DNA of 36,681 nt. Source: a virus. Of the stretch, positions 17,378 to 25,523 are shown piece after piece. The stretch covers positions 1 to 36,681 of the IMG/VR virus record IMGVR_UViG_3300048837_000865; one strand, written 5' to 3'. Both the position numbers and the translations under genes were made by a program. The notes beneath the pieces are model-generated. The model saw nothing but the letters and a program-made list of their open reading frames with translations, searched no databases and was not told the origin of the DNA. How positions within the stretch are numbered: the first letter of the stretch is position 1; every line of letters begins with the position of its first letter.

Positions 17378-17686
17378 TTAAACTTCGGCGGACTTATCCG
17401 TAAAAGACTTGAGGCTCTTGTTACGTGGTGCCGCTTTGATTGCTTTGTTAGCCTTGGCTGCCACCTTTTTGGTTTCAGGTTCAGTCTTGGCTTTGGTGCC
17501 AACTTTATCGGTTGTGAACAACCCCTTGTAGCGACGGTCGCCCATGATGGCGTAGCCAAGCTCCTCGTCTACTTCTAGGCTGCCGCCAATGGACACCTTT
17601 TGCATGAAGTAAACTGGTTCTTTCATCATGACAACTAGTGGGTCTTTGTCGCTTGCGTCATGCTTTTTTTTCAAGAAGATTTTCAT
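17378..17686 (-). CDS. Small hypothetical protein with basic tail
   Basis: The protein has 102 residues and starts at ATG 17686 behind CAAAGGAGCTAATTTCT. The first 60 residues are mixed (MKIFLKKKHDASDKDP, PVYFMQKVSIGGSLEVDEELGYAIMGD). The last 40 are Lys/Ala-rich and likely disordered (KKVAAKANKAIKAAP). It is the first gene after a 73-base gap that carries palindrome copy 2. I do not recognise it. Position before the connector suggests a head or neck accessory protein. Confidence 0.7.
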   Translation of the reverse strand: MKIFLKKKHDASDKDPLVVMMKEPVYFMQKVSIGGSLEVDEELGYAIMGDRRYKGLFTTDKVGTKAKTEPETKKVAAKANKAIKAAPRNKSLKSFTDKSAEV

Positions 17687-17754
17687 AGAAATTAGCTCCT
17701 TTGACTTGCTTGGTTAAGTTTTTAGCTCCTACTCAATTTGTATCAGCAAGCAAA

Positions 17755-17764
17755 GGTAATTACC
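17755..17764. promoter_or_regulatory. Perfect palindrome GGTAATTACC (copy 2)
   Basis: It straddles the TAA stop of the upstream gene and lies about 69 bases ahead of the start at 17686. With the flanking TTT on the minus strand it repeats the 13-mer found at 14016-14028. See copy 1. Confidence 0.4.
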
Positions 17765-18314
17765 AGCGCAAGGCATTCATATCGTCAACCCACTGGCCCT
17801 CGTCCTTGAAGTAGCCGGTGCCAAGCAGCGCAGCGTAAAGGGTTCCAGGGGCTATCATTTCCAGGTCGGTGCCTGTTTCCTTGGCCCAAGCGTCAATCCA
17901 CTTGAAGCCACCGGCTAGGGCGGTGCAAAGGGCGTAACCATTTTTAGACCAGGCATTTTTTGCCGGGAACGGTACTTTGAAGAACCTAAACAGGATGCCA
18001 CGCCAAACCCACCAACAAAGCGCGGCGTAGTCGTACCACTGCTTCCGGTATTGGCGGATCAACCCCTTGTAAATTGATTCCTCTTCGGCCAATGGCATTT
18101 CTGTTTTAAAGCTCAGGGCGTAAACAACCTCGTAGTTGTCCAGAAAGTCCTCGAACCAACCAAGCTGAGGCCCGCTGCCGTAACTGTGAAACACAATGCC
18201 GCCACCTTCCTCGTCTTCGTCAAAGCACACGGCAAAGTGCGAACAGTTGGACTTAAGCCCCCAACGTATAATGCGTGAACCAACTTTGTTGGCTTTTACA
18301 AAAAGTAATTTCAT
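17760..18314 (-). CDS. Permuted NlpC/P60-like cysteine protease candidate
   Basis: The protein has 184 residues. The order of possible active-site residues is that of permuted papain-like enzymes (YiiX/YaeF type). His26 in NCSHFAVCFDE comes first, a short strand EVVYALSF follows, and Cys130 in NGYALCTALAGG comes later. No signal peptide or membrane segment is clear, although residues 97-118 are hydrophobic and aromatic (WWVWRGILFRFF). It overlaps the upstream gene by 4 bases within the head/neck cluster. The family usually hydrolyses peptide or lipid amide bonds; a virion-borne or assembly role is inference. Confidence 0.65.
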   Translation of the reverse strand: MKLLFVKANKVGSRIIRWGLKSNCSHFAVCFDEDEEGGGIVFHSYGSGPQLGWFEDFLDNYEVVYALSFKTEMPLAEEESIYKGLIRQYRKQWYDYAALCWWVWRGILFRFFKVPFPAKNAWSKNGYALCTALAGGFKWIDAWAKETGTDLEMIAPGTLYAALLGTGYFKDEGQWVDDMNALRW

Positions 18315-19006
18315 AGTTTTTTCAACAAGTAGTAATTAACCGCCGCCCTGCGTGTCAGGCCAGAATCGACCGCGTGGTAGGTCAGACGAAGGTAAAGTCC
18401 GGCTGTTATTTTTGCAATCAATGGGTGTGTCAACACTTCAATGTTGCTGATGCTGCCAGCTTGTACCGTTCCTGGAACCTCAACCTTGACGTAGGCTTTG
18501 ACAATGTACGTAGCAACAACTGGCCACGCTTCGCAAAGGGCTGCGCGGTAAGGTTCAGGGATAACCGAATCAACATCGTAAACGCTGGCCGTGACGTAAT
18601 CGCCAAACTCGGCGTTCTCAACGAGCAGGCAACCGCCCATGCTCCAAAGTTCTGATGGCAGTTGAAAGCCAATTTCTTCGCTCGTGTTTTTGGCAATTGT
18701 CACAATGTCGGTTGCGTAGCGTTTGGTGCGGTGCGTCGGTTGCGCAAAAGCTATCGGGTCTGGCTGCTCTGTTACAGCTACAGGTTTTGCTTCGTTTTCT
18801 TCCAGCGGTTCGTTAACGTGTTCATCAACGAGGCCATCTAAAATTGTTTCGTCACCTTCGGATAACTCAGCTTTAAAATAAACCTTAGTTTCAGCTGGTG
18901 AATCAACAGTTGTAATATAGTCAAGCGCGGTGACGATGGCGGATTCTTGTATTTCTTTTGCAAGCCTGTCTGAAGCGCACAATTTTTCGTAGCTGTACAT
19001 TGTCAT
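18311..19006 (-). CDS. Head/neck structural protein
   Basis: The protein has 231 residues. The start is set at ATG 19006, which overlaps the upstream stop (ATGA) and has GGAG six bases before it; a longer in-frame start at 19018 lacks this. An acidic linker (residues about 50-80) separates an N-terminal helix from a domain containing VIPEPYRAALCEAWPVVATYIV, then LTHPLIAKITAGLYLRLTYHA and TRRAAVNYYLLKKL. This C-terminal pattern recurs in phage structural proteins next to head fibres, but I cannot name it. It probably lies at the neck or on the capsid. Confidence 0.75.
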   Translation of the reverse strand: MTMYSYEKLCASDRLAKEIQESAIVTALDYITTVDSPAETKVYFKAELSEGDETILDGLVDEHVNEPLEENEAKPVAVTEQPDPIAFAQPTHRTKRYATDIVTIAKNTSEEIGFQLPSELWSMGGCLLVENAEFGDYVTASVYDVDSVIPEPYRAALCEAWPVVATYIVKAYVKVEVPGTVQAGSISNIEVLTHPLIAKITAGLYLRLTYHAVDSGLTRRAAVNYYLLKKL

Positions 19007-19752
19007 GAAATTCTCCAAACAAACATGCGGGCTTTTTGCATATAGACAGTTGTTCCAGTGCCGTTCACCTTAAAATCAAGCTTAAATGAGTAATTTCCGG
19101 ACAAGCTCGCCTGCCTTGTAAAACCGCTCACCAATGTTGTTTCTGTGTTGGACGCGGTGAATGAATTAAATGTTTCAATGTCAGTAGAGTCGCGCTGTAT
19201 GCGTACATCAATTTTTCTATCAGAGTTAGCTGCACGCCACAGAAATTGAAACTGAACCAAATAATTTCCGAACGTTAGTGGGTCGGACGGTGTTAAAGTT
19301 ATTTTATTTAAAAATGTGGTCTTAGAACTTGTGGAAGTTTCTGAGTTGTCTTCAGCATAGTAAAGCTGTGTACCGAAAATGTTACCGCTATCAAGCGTGT
19401 AAGTCAGCGCCCAAACACCCGCTGCTGTGGAGTTGTCCCGCAAGAAAATAAATGTTTGGGCATTGGCGCGAATGGTTGCCAGCACTGCGCCTGTGCTATC
19501 TTGAACCTCAATGGTCTGCGTAGAAAAATTCCAAAGCTCGTAAACTGTATTACCCTGTAGCGTCGTGGCATCAGGTAATTTGAAGCGTTGGCCTGCTGTA
19601 GTCCCAGTAAAAACCCATGTCCTGGATGATCCAGCGTCAAGCGTCGTGATGACGTTAGCCGTTGCTTGCGTCGTCGCAGGTGTTACAAGCCGATCCATGA
19701 CGTAAAGGCCACGGTTGTTGTTTAAACTAATTGGCCCTTGTAGTGGATTCAT
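19003..19752 (-). CDS. Fibre-like virion protein
   Basis: The protein has 249 residues. The chosen start is ATG 19752 (MNPLQGPISLNNN), overlapping the upstream stop by ATGA with GGAG five bases ahead; an ATG 18 bases upstream lacks a ribosome binding site. The first domain (SSRTWVFTGTTAGQRFKLPD, TVYELWNFSTQTIEVQDS, FIFLRDN) is a beta-sandwich typical of phage fibre or appendage proteins. The second (LTFGNYLVQFQFLWRAANS, RKIDVRIQRDS, NYSFKLDFKV) resembles a C1q-like strand pattern. Its place between capsid and connector suggests a head fibre or neck appendage. Confidence 0.75.
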   Translation of the reverse strand: MNPLQGPISLNNNRGLYVMDRLVTPATTQATANVITTLDAGSSRTWVFTGTTAGQRFKLPDATTLQGNTVYELWNFSTQTIEVQDSTGAVLATIRANAQTFIFLRDNSTAAGVWALTYTLDSGNIFGTQLYYAEDNSETSTSSKTTFLNKITLTPSDPLTFGNYLVQFQFLWRAANSDRKIDVRIQRDSTDIETFNSFTASNTETTLVSGFTRQASLSGNYSFKLDFKVNGTGTTVYMQKARMFVWRIS

Positions 19753-20066
19753 CCAATCTCCGAAACCCAAGCGGTTTGTCCGGCCTGTTCGCCAACTATA
19801 TAAACAGCTAAGTCACCTATCGGAAGTGAAACAGATTGCTGTGGCAAAATAGGATAACCGCGATTTGAACCGCTCGACGCGACACTGGATTTACCCCACC
19901 AAAGTGTCTTGCTGTTACTTTCGTTGTAGATGACAACAATCTGCCGCGTGGCGCTACGTGAACCGCCAACCTTAACTTCGGTGATTGTCGTACCGACTGT
20001 TAAAACTGCATGGTCAAGCGAACGCTCGACGACGTCTGCCCTATCTGGACTTTCATTTATTCCCAT
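19749..20066 (-). CDS. Small head-appendage protein
   Basis: The protein has 105 residues and begins MGINESPDRADVVERSLD. A beta sandwich is suggested by TITEVKVGGSRSATRQIVVIYN, KTLWWGKSSVAS and QQSVSLPIGDLAVYIV. Phage genes of this type often sit beside head fibres and encode small decoration or attachment domains. It overlaps the upstream gene by 14 bases and the downstream gene by 4. The exact role is unknown. Confidence 0.7.
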   Translation of the reverse strand: MGINESPDRADVVERSLDHAVLTVGTTITEVKVGGSRSATRQIVVIYNESNSKTLWWGKSSVASSGSNRGYPILPQQSVSLPIGDLAVYIVGEQAGQTAWVSEIG

Positions 20067-20349
20067 GCTTGCCCTTTTTCTTTATCACTTCGCCGTCAGA
20101 CGGCATAGGCACTGGGATTGGTGCGCATTTCCCGTCAGTTGACATTGGTTGCGGATCATCTTGTTTTGGTTGAGTTAGTGGTGCCACAAGCGAAAGCTTC
20201 ATCTTTTGGCTTAGTTCAATTACCCAATGTTGCACTTGGGCAAAGGCCAGTATTTCCGTGCCTTCAAGTTCCCATTTACCGCGACCAAGCATTGACAACA
20301 AAGTTGTAACTCTTTTTGAATCAACATCGGTAATCTCAATTGTTTTCAT
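20053..20349 (-). CDS. Small hypothetical protein in head module
   Basis: The protein has 98 residues. Residues 1-60 form a mixed alpha/beta unit (MKTIEITDVDSKRVTTLLSML, TEILAFAQVQHWVIELSQKM). The C-terminal 40 are Pro/Lys-rich and probably disordered (PIPVPMPSDGEVIKKKGK). It starts with ATG 20349 behind AGAGGACC after a hairpin that ends the previous transcription unit. No family is recognised. Confidence 0.65.
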   Translation of the reverse strand: MKTIEITDVDSKRVTTLLSMLGRGKWELEGTEILAFAQVQHWVIELSQKMKLSLVAPLTQPKQDDPQPMSTDGKCAPIPVPMPSDGEVIKKKGKHGNK

Positions 20350-20367
20350 AGTAGGTCCTCTAAGTAT

Positions 20368-20402
20368 TTGGGGAGCAAGGGCATTGTAGCCGATGCCCCC
20401 AA
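20368..20402 (-). terminator. Hairpin after the 303-residue structural gene
   Basis: On the minus strand TTGGGG...CCCCAA forms an outer stem and GGGCAT/ATGCCC an inner stem around CGGCTACA. The next bases are AATACTT, so the U tract is poor. It lies 19 bases after a stop codon and before a ribosome binding site. It may be a weak terminator or an RNA-stabilising 3' hairpin. Confidence 0.45.
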
Positions 20403-20420
20403 TGAGTCTCGCAAGAACTA

Positions 20421-21332
20421 TTAGGCCAATTGAAGAACGCGAACGTCTTGAGCGCCAGATTCAGCAATGGCTTTCAGCGCTAAATCAGGGCCAAGTTCCA
20501 TCTCTACGTTGGCACCACCGGCCAAAGGAATTCCGTTGGCGAAAGTCACTGTTCCAAAACCAAGGGCGATAGCTTTGTTGCCCATGTTTTTGATGACAAC
20601 ACGACGACGGCCAGCCAAAGGAGAAGCAAACAACGCTACGCCACCCGCAGTGGTGTCAACTGACACGGCTGCATTTGAACCGCTAATGTTTGGTGCGGTG
20701 TTTACCCAGACGCGACGGTAAAGGTCAGAAATCAAATCTGCGCGATCGTTGGTCGCTGATACAGCGGCAAGAGCACCTGAAATTGCGCGTGAACCAATTT
20801 TAATTGGATTGCCTGCGTCAGCTGCATCGTCAGCTACGTCACCAGAAATTGCAGAGTTAGTCCACAAACGGCCAAGGCTGTCGACTTTCAAACCTGCATA
20901 ATCGCCATCAGTGTCGACTGATGAACTGAGTGAATCTTGGCGGATTGCAAGCATGAAAGCACCGATGTCGCCGTCAGAGTGTGCTTCGTCTTCTTCTTTT
21001 TCAAAACCATTGACCATGTCAATGTCAGCGGCAACACGCAAACGACCTTCTGAGTCCAAGGACAGTGGCGAGTAGTCGCCGTCGGCCGATACCAGCGTTC
21101 CACCGGCGTCACTGCGGACAGCTAAAACTTGAGTACCAATATCGCCAGTTGTGTGCGCTGAATCTTCGGCGAACTGACCAGCCGACTGAGCTACGTTAAC
21201 GTCAAGGGCTTCGCTTCCACCAACCGTGGTTGATGTCAATGCAGCTGTTCCTGTTCTCAAAAACGCTGCTACGCTATCGCCATCTGCTGGGGTTGTTGAG
21301 TCATAAATCAATTTGTCTTTACCCAAACTCAT
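20421..21332 (-). CDS. Repeat-containing head structural/decoration protein
   Basis: The protein has 303 residues and begins MSLGKDKLIYDSTTPADGDS. Two copies of a 40-residue unit follow at about residues 60-160: GDIG-x(3)-LAVR-x-D...DGDYSPLSLDSEGRLRV and GDIG-x(3)-LAIR-x-D...DGDYAGLKVDSLGRLW. Motifs of this form recur in structural proteins of many tailed phages. A C-terminal beta domain (RRVVIKNMGNKAIALGFGTVTF) may bind the shell. A strong ribosome binding site (TTTAGGAGGATTTAGAAC) and place near the capsid gene suggest an abundant decoration or head fibre protein. Confidence 0.8.
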   Translation of the reverse strand: MSLGKDKLIYDSTTPADGDSVAAFLRTGTAALTSTTVGGSEALDVNVAQSAGQFAEDSAHTTGDIGTQVLAVRSDAGGTLVSADGDYSPLSLDSEGRLRVAADIDMVNGFEKEEDEAHSDGDIGAFMLAIRQDSLSSSVDTDGDYAGLKVDSLGRLWTNSAISGDVADDAADAGNPIKIGSRAISGALAAVSATNDRADLISDLYRRVWVNTAPNISGSNAAVSVDTTAGGVALFASPLAGRRRVVIKNMGNKAIALGFGTVTFANGIPLAGGANVEMELGPDLALKAIAESGAQDVRVLQLA

Positions 21333-21402
21333 GTTCTAAATCCTCCTAAAAGTTTTAAATATCTAAACCCAAGGGTGGGCATCGGTTTGATCCAACGAAA
21401 CT

Positions 21403-22212
21403 TTACGTCCAATACTCGGCTTCAATCTCCAAGTTAGCGACTGCACTCTGGAAATAAATTGCCTTGGCCTGTGCCACGAACGACTGAGATTCGTAAAATG
21501 AACCGGCCGGAATCGTCAAATAGTCGCCGGCAGCTATGTCGCCGGTGGCGTCGGCCAGTAGTATTTTGGTGGCCACCCGCGCTTTTAACGTGAACCTTTT
21601 GGTCTGCGCCGGAAAGGTAAACGTTGATTCAGTGTTTGCCGCGCCGCCCGTGATCTTGATCTTTTTGCTGGTCGTGAGCTCGCCAACTGTGATTGACCCA
21701 GTAACCTTAACGCCACCGCTTTCAATCGGGAGCATGTAGTACTTGTTGTCAAAGGCGCTGTAACCAACAATCGGTAGGCCCTTGTCCTGCAGCAAAGTTG
21801 CAGTTTGGCCGTCCATCTTCAAGTTAGCTTCAAGGTCAGAGGCAAAGGTCGCAACGACTGTGACGTAAACACCAAAAGTAACGTTGCCACCTGTGACTGT
21901 GATCTCAGCTCGCGGTTTGTTGTGCAGCGAAGTAACGATGATCCGGTCGGTAGTATCGGCTGCATTTAAAAGCAAATGTTCTTGCAGGTCGACGCGTTGC
22001 CCTGGAGTGTCTCCATCTCCTGGACCAAAGTCCCAGTACTTGACCTTTACAGCCGCGCCAACGTCAAGCTGCTTGACCCAAACAGTGGACAGCAGGGAAT
22101 TGCCTTCGGTGGCCATCGGCACGTTGTAAACACCAGGAGGAACATCCTGGACAACAAATATCGACCGCGACTCGTAAAGCGACAGGCGTAATGTTTGATC
22201 GAGTTGAACCAC
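21403..22212 (-). CDS. Beta-rich structural protein downstream of capsid
   Basis: The protein has 269 residues. It starts at GTG 22212 with AAGGGG upstream. It has mostly beta strands: SIFVVQDVPPGVYNVPM, VKVKYWDFGPGDGD, TVTGGNVTFGVYVTVVATF, then KVTGSITVGELTTSKKIKI and RFTLKARVATKILLADA. No signal peptide, membrane segment or enzyme motif is seen. Position just after the major capsid gene and ahead of the repeat protein suggests a head decoration protein or a fibre base. The family is not recognised. Confidence 0.7.
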   Translation of the reverse strand: MVQLDQTLRLSLYESRSIFVVQDVPPGVYNVPMATEGNSLLSTVWVKQLDVGAAVKVKYWDFGPGDGDTPGQRVDLQEHLLLNAADTTDRIIVTSLHNKPRAEITVTGGNVTFGVYVTVVATFASDLEANLKMDGQTATLLQDKGLPIVGYSAFDNKYYMLPIESGGVKVTGSITVGELTTSKKIKITGGAANTESTFTFPAQTKRFTLKARVATKILLADATGDIAAGDYLTIPAGSFYESQSFVAQAKAIYFQSAVANLEIEAEYWT

Positions 22213-22229
22213 CTTAACCCCTTAAACAA

Positions 22230-22265
22230 CAACGGGGTGGCAGCATGTATGCCACCGCCCCGTTG
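22230..22265 (-). terminator. Terminator candidate after the major capsid gene
   Basis: On the minus strand CAACGG-(GGC)-GGTGGCA and TGCCACC-CCGTTG form a 13-bp bulged stem with a 7-base loop TACATGC. The following bases are TTGTTTAAG, only moderately U-rich. It lies 26 bases beyond the capsid stop. It would partly separate capsid expression from the downstream genes or protect the capsid message. Confidence 0.6.
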
Positions 22266-22290
22266 CGTTGAGCCTGAGTAAGGCCAAGGG

Positions 22291-23697
22291 TTACTTGGCG
22301 ATGTTGTATCCGTACGCCACCGATTTCTCGACTGCGCCTTGCGCGTGACCTTGGAAGTCTACGCGACGGTACGATGCCATCAACCACTTGTCTTCCGCTG
22401 GAAGTGAAGGCATGACCTTCATCTTGATCGGACGACGTTGTCCCATGTACCAGCGTTTCAGGTTTACCATGAGTACCCCTGCGCGGGTTGTGGTCACTCC
22501 GTCGTAAACGCCCGTAGCGTTCAAGTCTTCGCGGAATTGTTCTTCGTTCACAATCGGGATGCCCGACCAAGCTGCCAACGCACCTTTGAGGATGGTTGCC
22601 ATTGGGCCGAATTTCTCGACTGTGGTTACTTCGTCTAAGCCGGTCAACTGCAAGTAAACAGCAGGGCCAGCGATAATCAATAGATCTTCAGGGATCGAAC
22701 CGAATTTGCCCATACGTGAGCGGAGGATTTTCATGTTCGCGTGCGTTACCGCCGCGTTTCCGAAGTCCACCGTTACGCCGTTCGCGCTGTTTGCCAACGC
22801 TTGGCGACGCAAGCCTTTCCATGCTTTCTCAGCAAGGTCAGCCGCACCAGCTTGGGTGTCCGAGTCGATGTGAGTGCCGTCGTTGTCACCTGACACTATG
22901 GCCGCTGCTGCTGCGCGTACTTGCGCCAACAACAACTCGCTGCGTCCAGCAGCTAGGAAATCTGGAGCTGAGTCTTCGTCCAGTTCCTCTGGAATTTCAT
23001 AGTACTCAACCAACTTCGTTGCGCTGAAGGTCACTTTTGCGGTTGTGAACTGCGCACCAGTTTTGGTTGCGCCTTCAGCCGCGATGCGTGCCTTGGTAAC
23101 GCCACTGATCTTTGGAAGATCAAACGGGTTGGATGGCATGTTGATCATTTCGAAACGCTTTTCAAGCACCATTGCCAGTTCGTATTCTGGAATGTAGGTG
23201 CTCGCCGAAGCGGTTGGAACCCACTCGTCACCGCCACCAGAAACAGTTGAACCGAATGCTTTGAGCATCGGAGCAACAACTTCTTTACCGTAACGGGTGT
23301 CGAGCATGCTTGGACAACGAGCGATGCGATCTTGCGCTTCGGTTTTGCCGATAACGTCAGTCGGGTCGCCTTTGCAAATTTGCGCGGTCATGCGGGCAAT
23401 GTCCATTGCTTCTTTGAAGCTAAGGGCCATGTGCTTGATTTCTTCAGGAACACGGTCGAAACGCTTCGCAGCAACGTTGATGTCCAACAATTGCTTTGGA
23501 TGCGAGCATCCGAAGTATTTTAACGTGCGGGCTTCGTCGCTGTTGCTACGGTTGCCCGTAGTTGAACCACCGCCAGCAGCGATCCAGTTTTTCTTTTCTT
23601 CCTCAAGCGCGGCAACTTTGCCTTCAGCAGCGTCTACTCGCGTCTTGAGGGACTTTGTTTCCTCGATTTGTGCATCGAGTTCAGCCTTGGTCATCAT
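22291..23697 (-). CDS. Major capsid protein (HK97 fold)
   Basis: The protein has 468 residues. The first 130 residues begin with a coiled coil (MMTKAELDAQIEETKSLK, KVAALEEEKKN) that likely serves as the delta/scaffolding domain removed by the protease. The shell domain has landmarks of gp5-like capsids: WVPTASASTYIPEYE, SNPFDLPKISGVTKARIAAEG, ATKLVEYYEIPEELDEDSA, a helix with AGRSELLLAQVRAAAAAIVSGD, ILRSRMGKFG, and a C-terminal LMASYRRVDFQGHAQGAVEK. The ribosome binding site is AAGGAGGGATCACTG. It follows the protease in the standard order and is flanked by hairpins. Confidence 0.93.
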   Translation of the reverse strand: MMTKAELDAQIEETKSLKTRVDAAEGKVAALEEEKKNWIAAGGGSTTGNRSNSDEARTLKYFGCSHPKQLLDINVAAKRFDRVPEEIKHMALSFKEAMDIARMTAQICKGDPTDVIGKTEAQDRIARCPSMLDTRYGKEVVAPMLKAFGSTVSGGGDEWVPTASASTYIPEYELAMVLEKRFEMINMPSNPFDLPKISGVTKARIAAEGATKTGAQFTTAKVTFSATKLVEYYEIPEELDEDSAPDFLAAGRSELLLAQVRAAAAAIVSGDNDGTHIDSDTQAGAADLAEKAWKGLRRQALANSANGVTVDFGNAAVTHANMKILRSRMGKFGSIPEDLLIIAGPAVYLQLTGLDEVTTVEKFGPMATILKGALAAWSGIPIVNEEQFREDLNATGVYDGVTTTRAGVLMVNLKRWYMGQRRPIKMKVMPSLPAEDKWLMASYRRVDFQGHAQGAVEKSVAYGYNIAK

Positions 23698-23724
23698 CAG
23701 TGATCCCTCCTTGGATGACGTTAC

Positions 23725-23751
23725 AAAAATCGGACCGCAACCTTGCGTTCC
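23725..23751 (-). terminator. Terminator/attenuator candidate between protease and capsid
   Basis: On the minus strand GGAACGCA-AGGT-TGCGGTCC forms an 8-bp stem with one mismatch, followed by GATTTTT. This is the shape of an intrinsic terminator. It lies after the protease stop and 28 bases before the capsid start. No separate promoter is obvious between hairpin and capsid, so partial read-through or RNA processing is a possible function. Confidence 0.5.
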
Positions 23752-23782
23752 TTTCGACCCACGCCGTGACGTTTAAATTATT

Positions 23783-25519
23783 TTAAACACCTAGACGCTT
23801 GAGCTTTGTATCTAAATCTCGCCTGTAAGTCCTCAGCGTGTCAAATCCTTTCGCTGTTTCGTCGTCCTTACCGGCTTCAGAATCGGCATCGTCCATTTCC
23901 TCGGCTTCGCCTTCTTCCTTCGCTTTGGCAAGCGTAAGGTCAGCCAACCCGTCAAGTTTACCGGACATGCCTTGAATCTCTTTAATCAGTGTACCAAGCA
24001 ATACGTTGGTTTGGCCAGCTAGAGCTAAGTACGGATTGTCGTCAGTACCTTCAATGTTCTTGATGCCTAGGGCAGCCAACTCGTCGTTCACCCGTTTGAT
24101 AATGGCAATCACACTGCCACCCTTTGCGCCGTCCTTGGCTTGGGTCGCAGCTTGTTCAAGCAATTTAACGAGGTCGTCCATGCCCTCTTTACCTTGCACC
24201 ATCGCCAGCGCCGAACTTAACAGTTCGCTAACTGATTTGGGTTCGTCCGCTTCGTTTTGGTCGGCATTTTCTTCCTTGCCGTCGCCTTCCGTTTTGGCAG
24301 CTCCGTCACCTTCTTTTCCGTCGGTTTCGTCGCCTTGTTTACCATCGGCACTTTTCTTGTCGTCATTACTTTCTCCGCTTTCGGCACCTTGGCCAGAATC
24401 TTTAGGTTTGGTCGGACAAATAACGGCCATTACGCCGTCGCCTAAGTCCATCTTGGTTGCCTTTTCAAGGTCAAGACCTTCGCCAGGCGATTGTTCGAAG
24501 ACGTAGCCCTCGTCGTTTTCCGACATCTTTTCCGTTGAGTAGCCAGCAGCAGCAGCCATTTCAGCGGCGGCTTCCGGTGTGTCGGCAACGGATTTAGGTA
24601 TCGTCACTTGGTGGATGACGGGCTTGGCAACGCCCTTTTCTTTTTTGTTTTTATCGTCGGTAGGCATTCCTTTGCCTCCTTCGTCGGTTGGTGGTTGGTT
24701 GCGGCGATCAGCTACGCGCTCAATCAAGGCAACGTCACCTTTGTTTAAATTAACCAGGAAGTCTTTGTCCAATCGTAGCATTTTTGCAAAGGCTTCAACA
24801 ATTGGTTCTGGAACAGGGGTTATTTGTCCTGACAAAACATCGGTAATGTCTTTTACGTTTACACCCGCCGACTTGGCAACTTCTTTCAGCGCCGATTCGA
24901 CGTCGGCTATGTCGCCGTGGTCAACCATGTCGTACATGCGTTGGTGCAAAGCCGCCGCTACCCACGCGCCTTTTTTGGCGAGCATGATGCGGTCAACGTG
25001 TTGGCCCCACCATTTTTTGGCAAGCTTCGAGTGTAACTTGAACGACTTGCCAGCCAAGGCAAAGGTGCTGTCTTGGTTCATTGGAATTGGCACAACCGAT
25101 TGTTCGATAAGGTCGGCAATCTTAATGATGTTGACGTCTGGTTCGTCGGCTGACTTCTCGTTTTCAATTGGGTTGAACCCAACGCTGAAAGTCTTGAGGA
25201 TGCCCTCTTCGATGAGGTCGCGTACTGCCGAAATCTTTTCAGTTTTTGAACCTGAAATTTCAATCTCGGTGTACAGGCCCTTGTCCTGTGGTTCAACGAC
25301 GATGGCCTTGCCAATTGGCGTGCTGCCAAACGACGGGTCATGACCGTGGTCAAACAACACGACGGGATTCTTTTTGTAATTATCTAGTCGCCAGCCCTTA
25401 GGGTCGATGCGCTCTTGGATGCGGTCAACGGTGTTGGCGTTTGACAACCCGTGGATTTTCATCTTGCCTGACTTGCTGTTTTTCTGAATGTCTTTGAACT
25501 GAAAATCAATGTAACGCAT
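23783..25519 (-). CDS. Prohead protease with long scaffold-like extension
   Basis: The protein has 578 residues. The N-terminal 170 residues fit the HK97-type (U35) prohead protease: ERIDPKGWRLDNYKKNPVV, LFDHGHDP with the likely catalytic His58 or His60, and GILKTFSVGFNP with Ser112. Ordinary relatives are about 200 residues. Here the chain continues with a helical region (205-260; VAKSAGVNVKDITDVL, helix-turn-helix-like), a very acidic, Gly-rich low-complexity stretch (about 370-430) and a C-terminal helical part. The extension probably acts as an internal scaffold during prohead assembly. It ends just 5 bases after the portal gene. Confidence 0.88.
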   Translation of the reverse strand: MRYIDFQFKDIQKNSKSGKMKIHGLSNANTVDRIQERIDPKGWRLDNYKKNPVVLFDHGHDPSFGSTPIGKAIVVEPQDKGLYTEIEISGSKTEKISAVRDLIEEGILKTFSVGFNPIENEKSADEPDVNIIKIADLIEQSVVPIPMNQDSTFALAGKSFKLHSKLAKKWWGQHVDRIMLAKKGAWVAAALHQRMYDMVDHGDIADVESALKEVAKSAGVNVKDITDVLSGQITPVPEPIVEAFAKMLRLDKDFLVNLNKGDVALIERVADRRNQPPTDEGGKGMPTDDKNKKEKGVAKPVIHQVTIPKSVADTPEAAAEMAAAAGYSTEKMSENDEGYVFEQSPGEGLDLEKATKMDLGDGVMAVICPTKPKDSGQGAESGESNDDKKSADGKQGDETDGKEGDGAAKTEGDGKEENADQNEADEPKSVSELLSSALAMVQGKEGMDDLVKLLEQAATQAKDGAKGGSVIAIIKRVNDELAALGIKNIEGTDDNPYLALAGQTNVLLGTLIKEIQGMSGKLDGLADLTLAKAKEEGEAEEMDDADSEAGKDDETAKGFDTLRTYRRDLDTKLKRLGV

Positions 25520-25523
25520 GGCA

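Noticed and set aside
23772-23790. AT-rich inverted repeat GTTTAAA-N4-TTTAAAC at the end of the protease gene
   Set aside because: Weak stem, overlaps coding end and stop; may be chance in AT-rich sequence.
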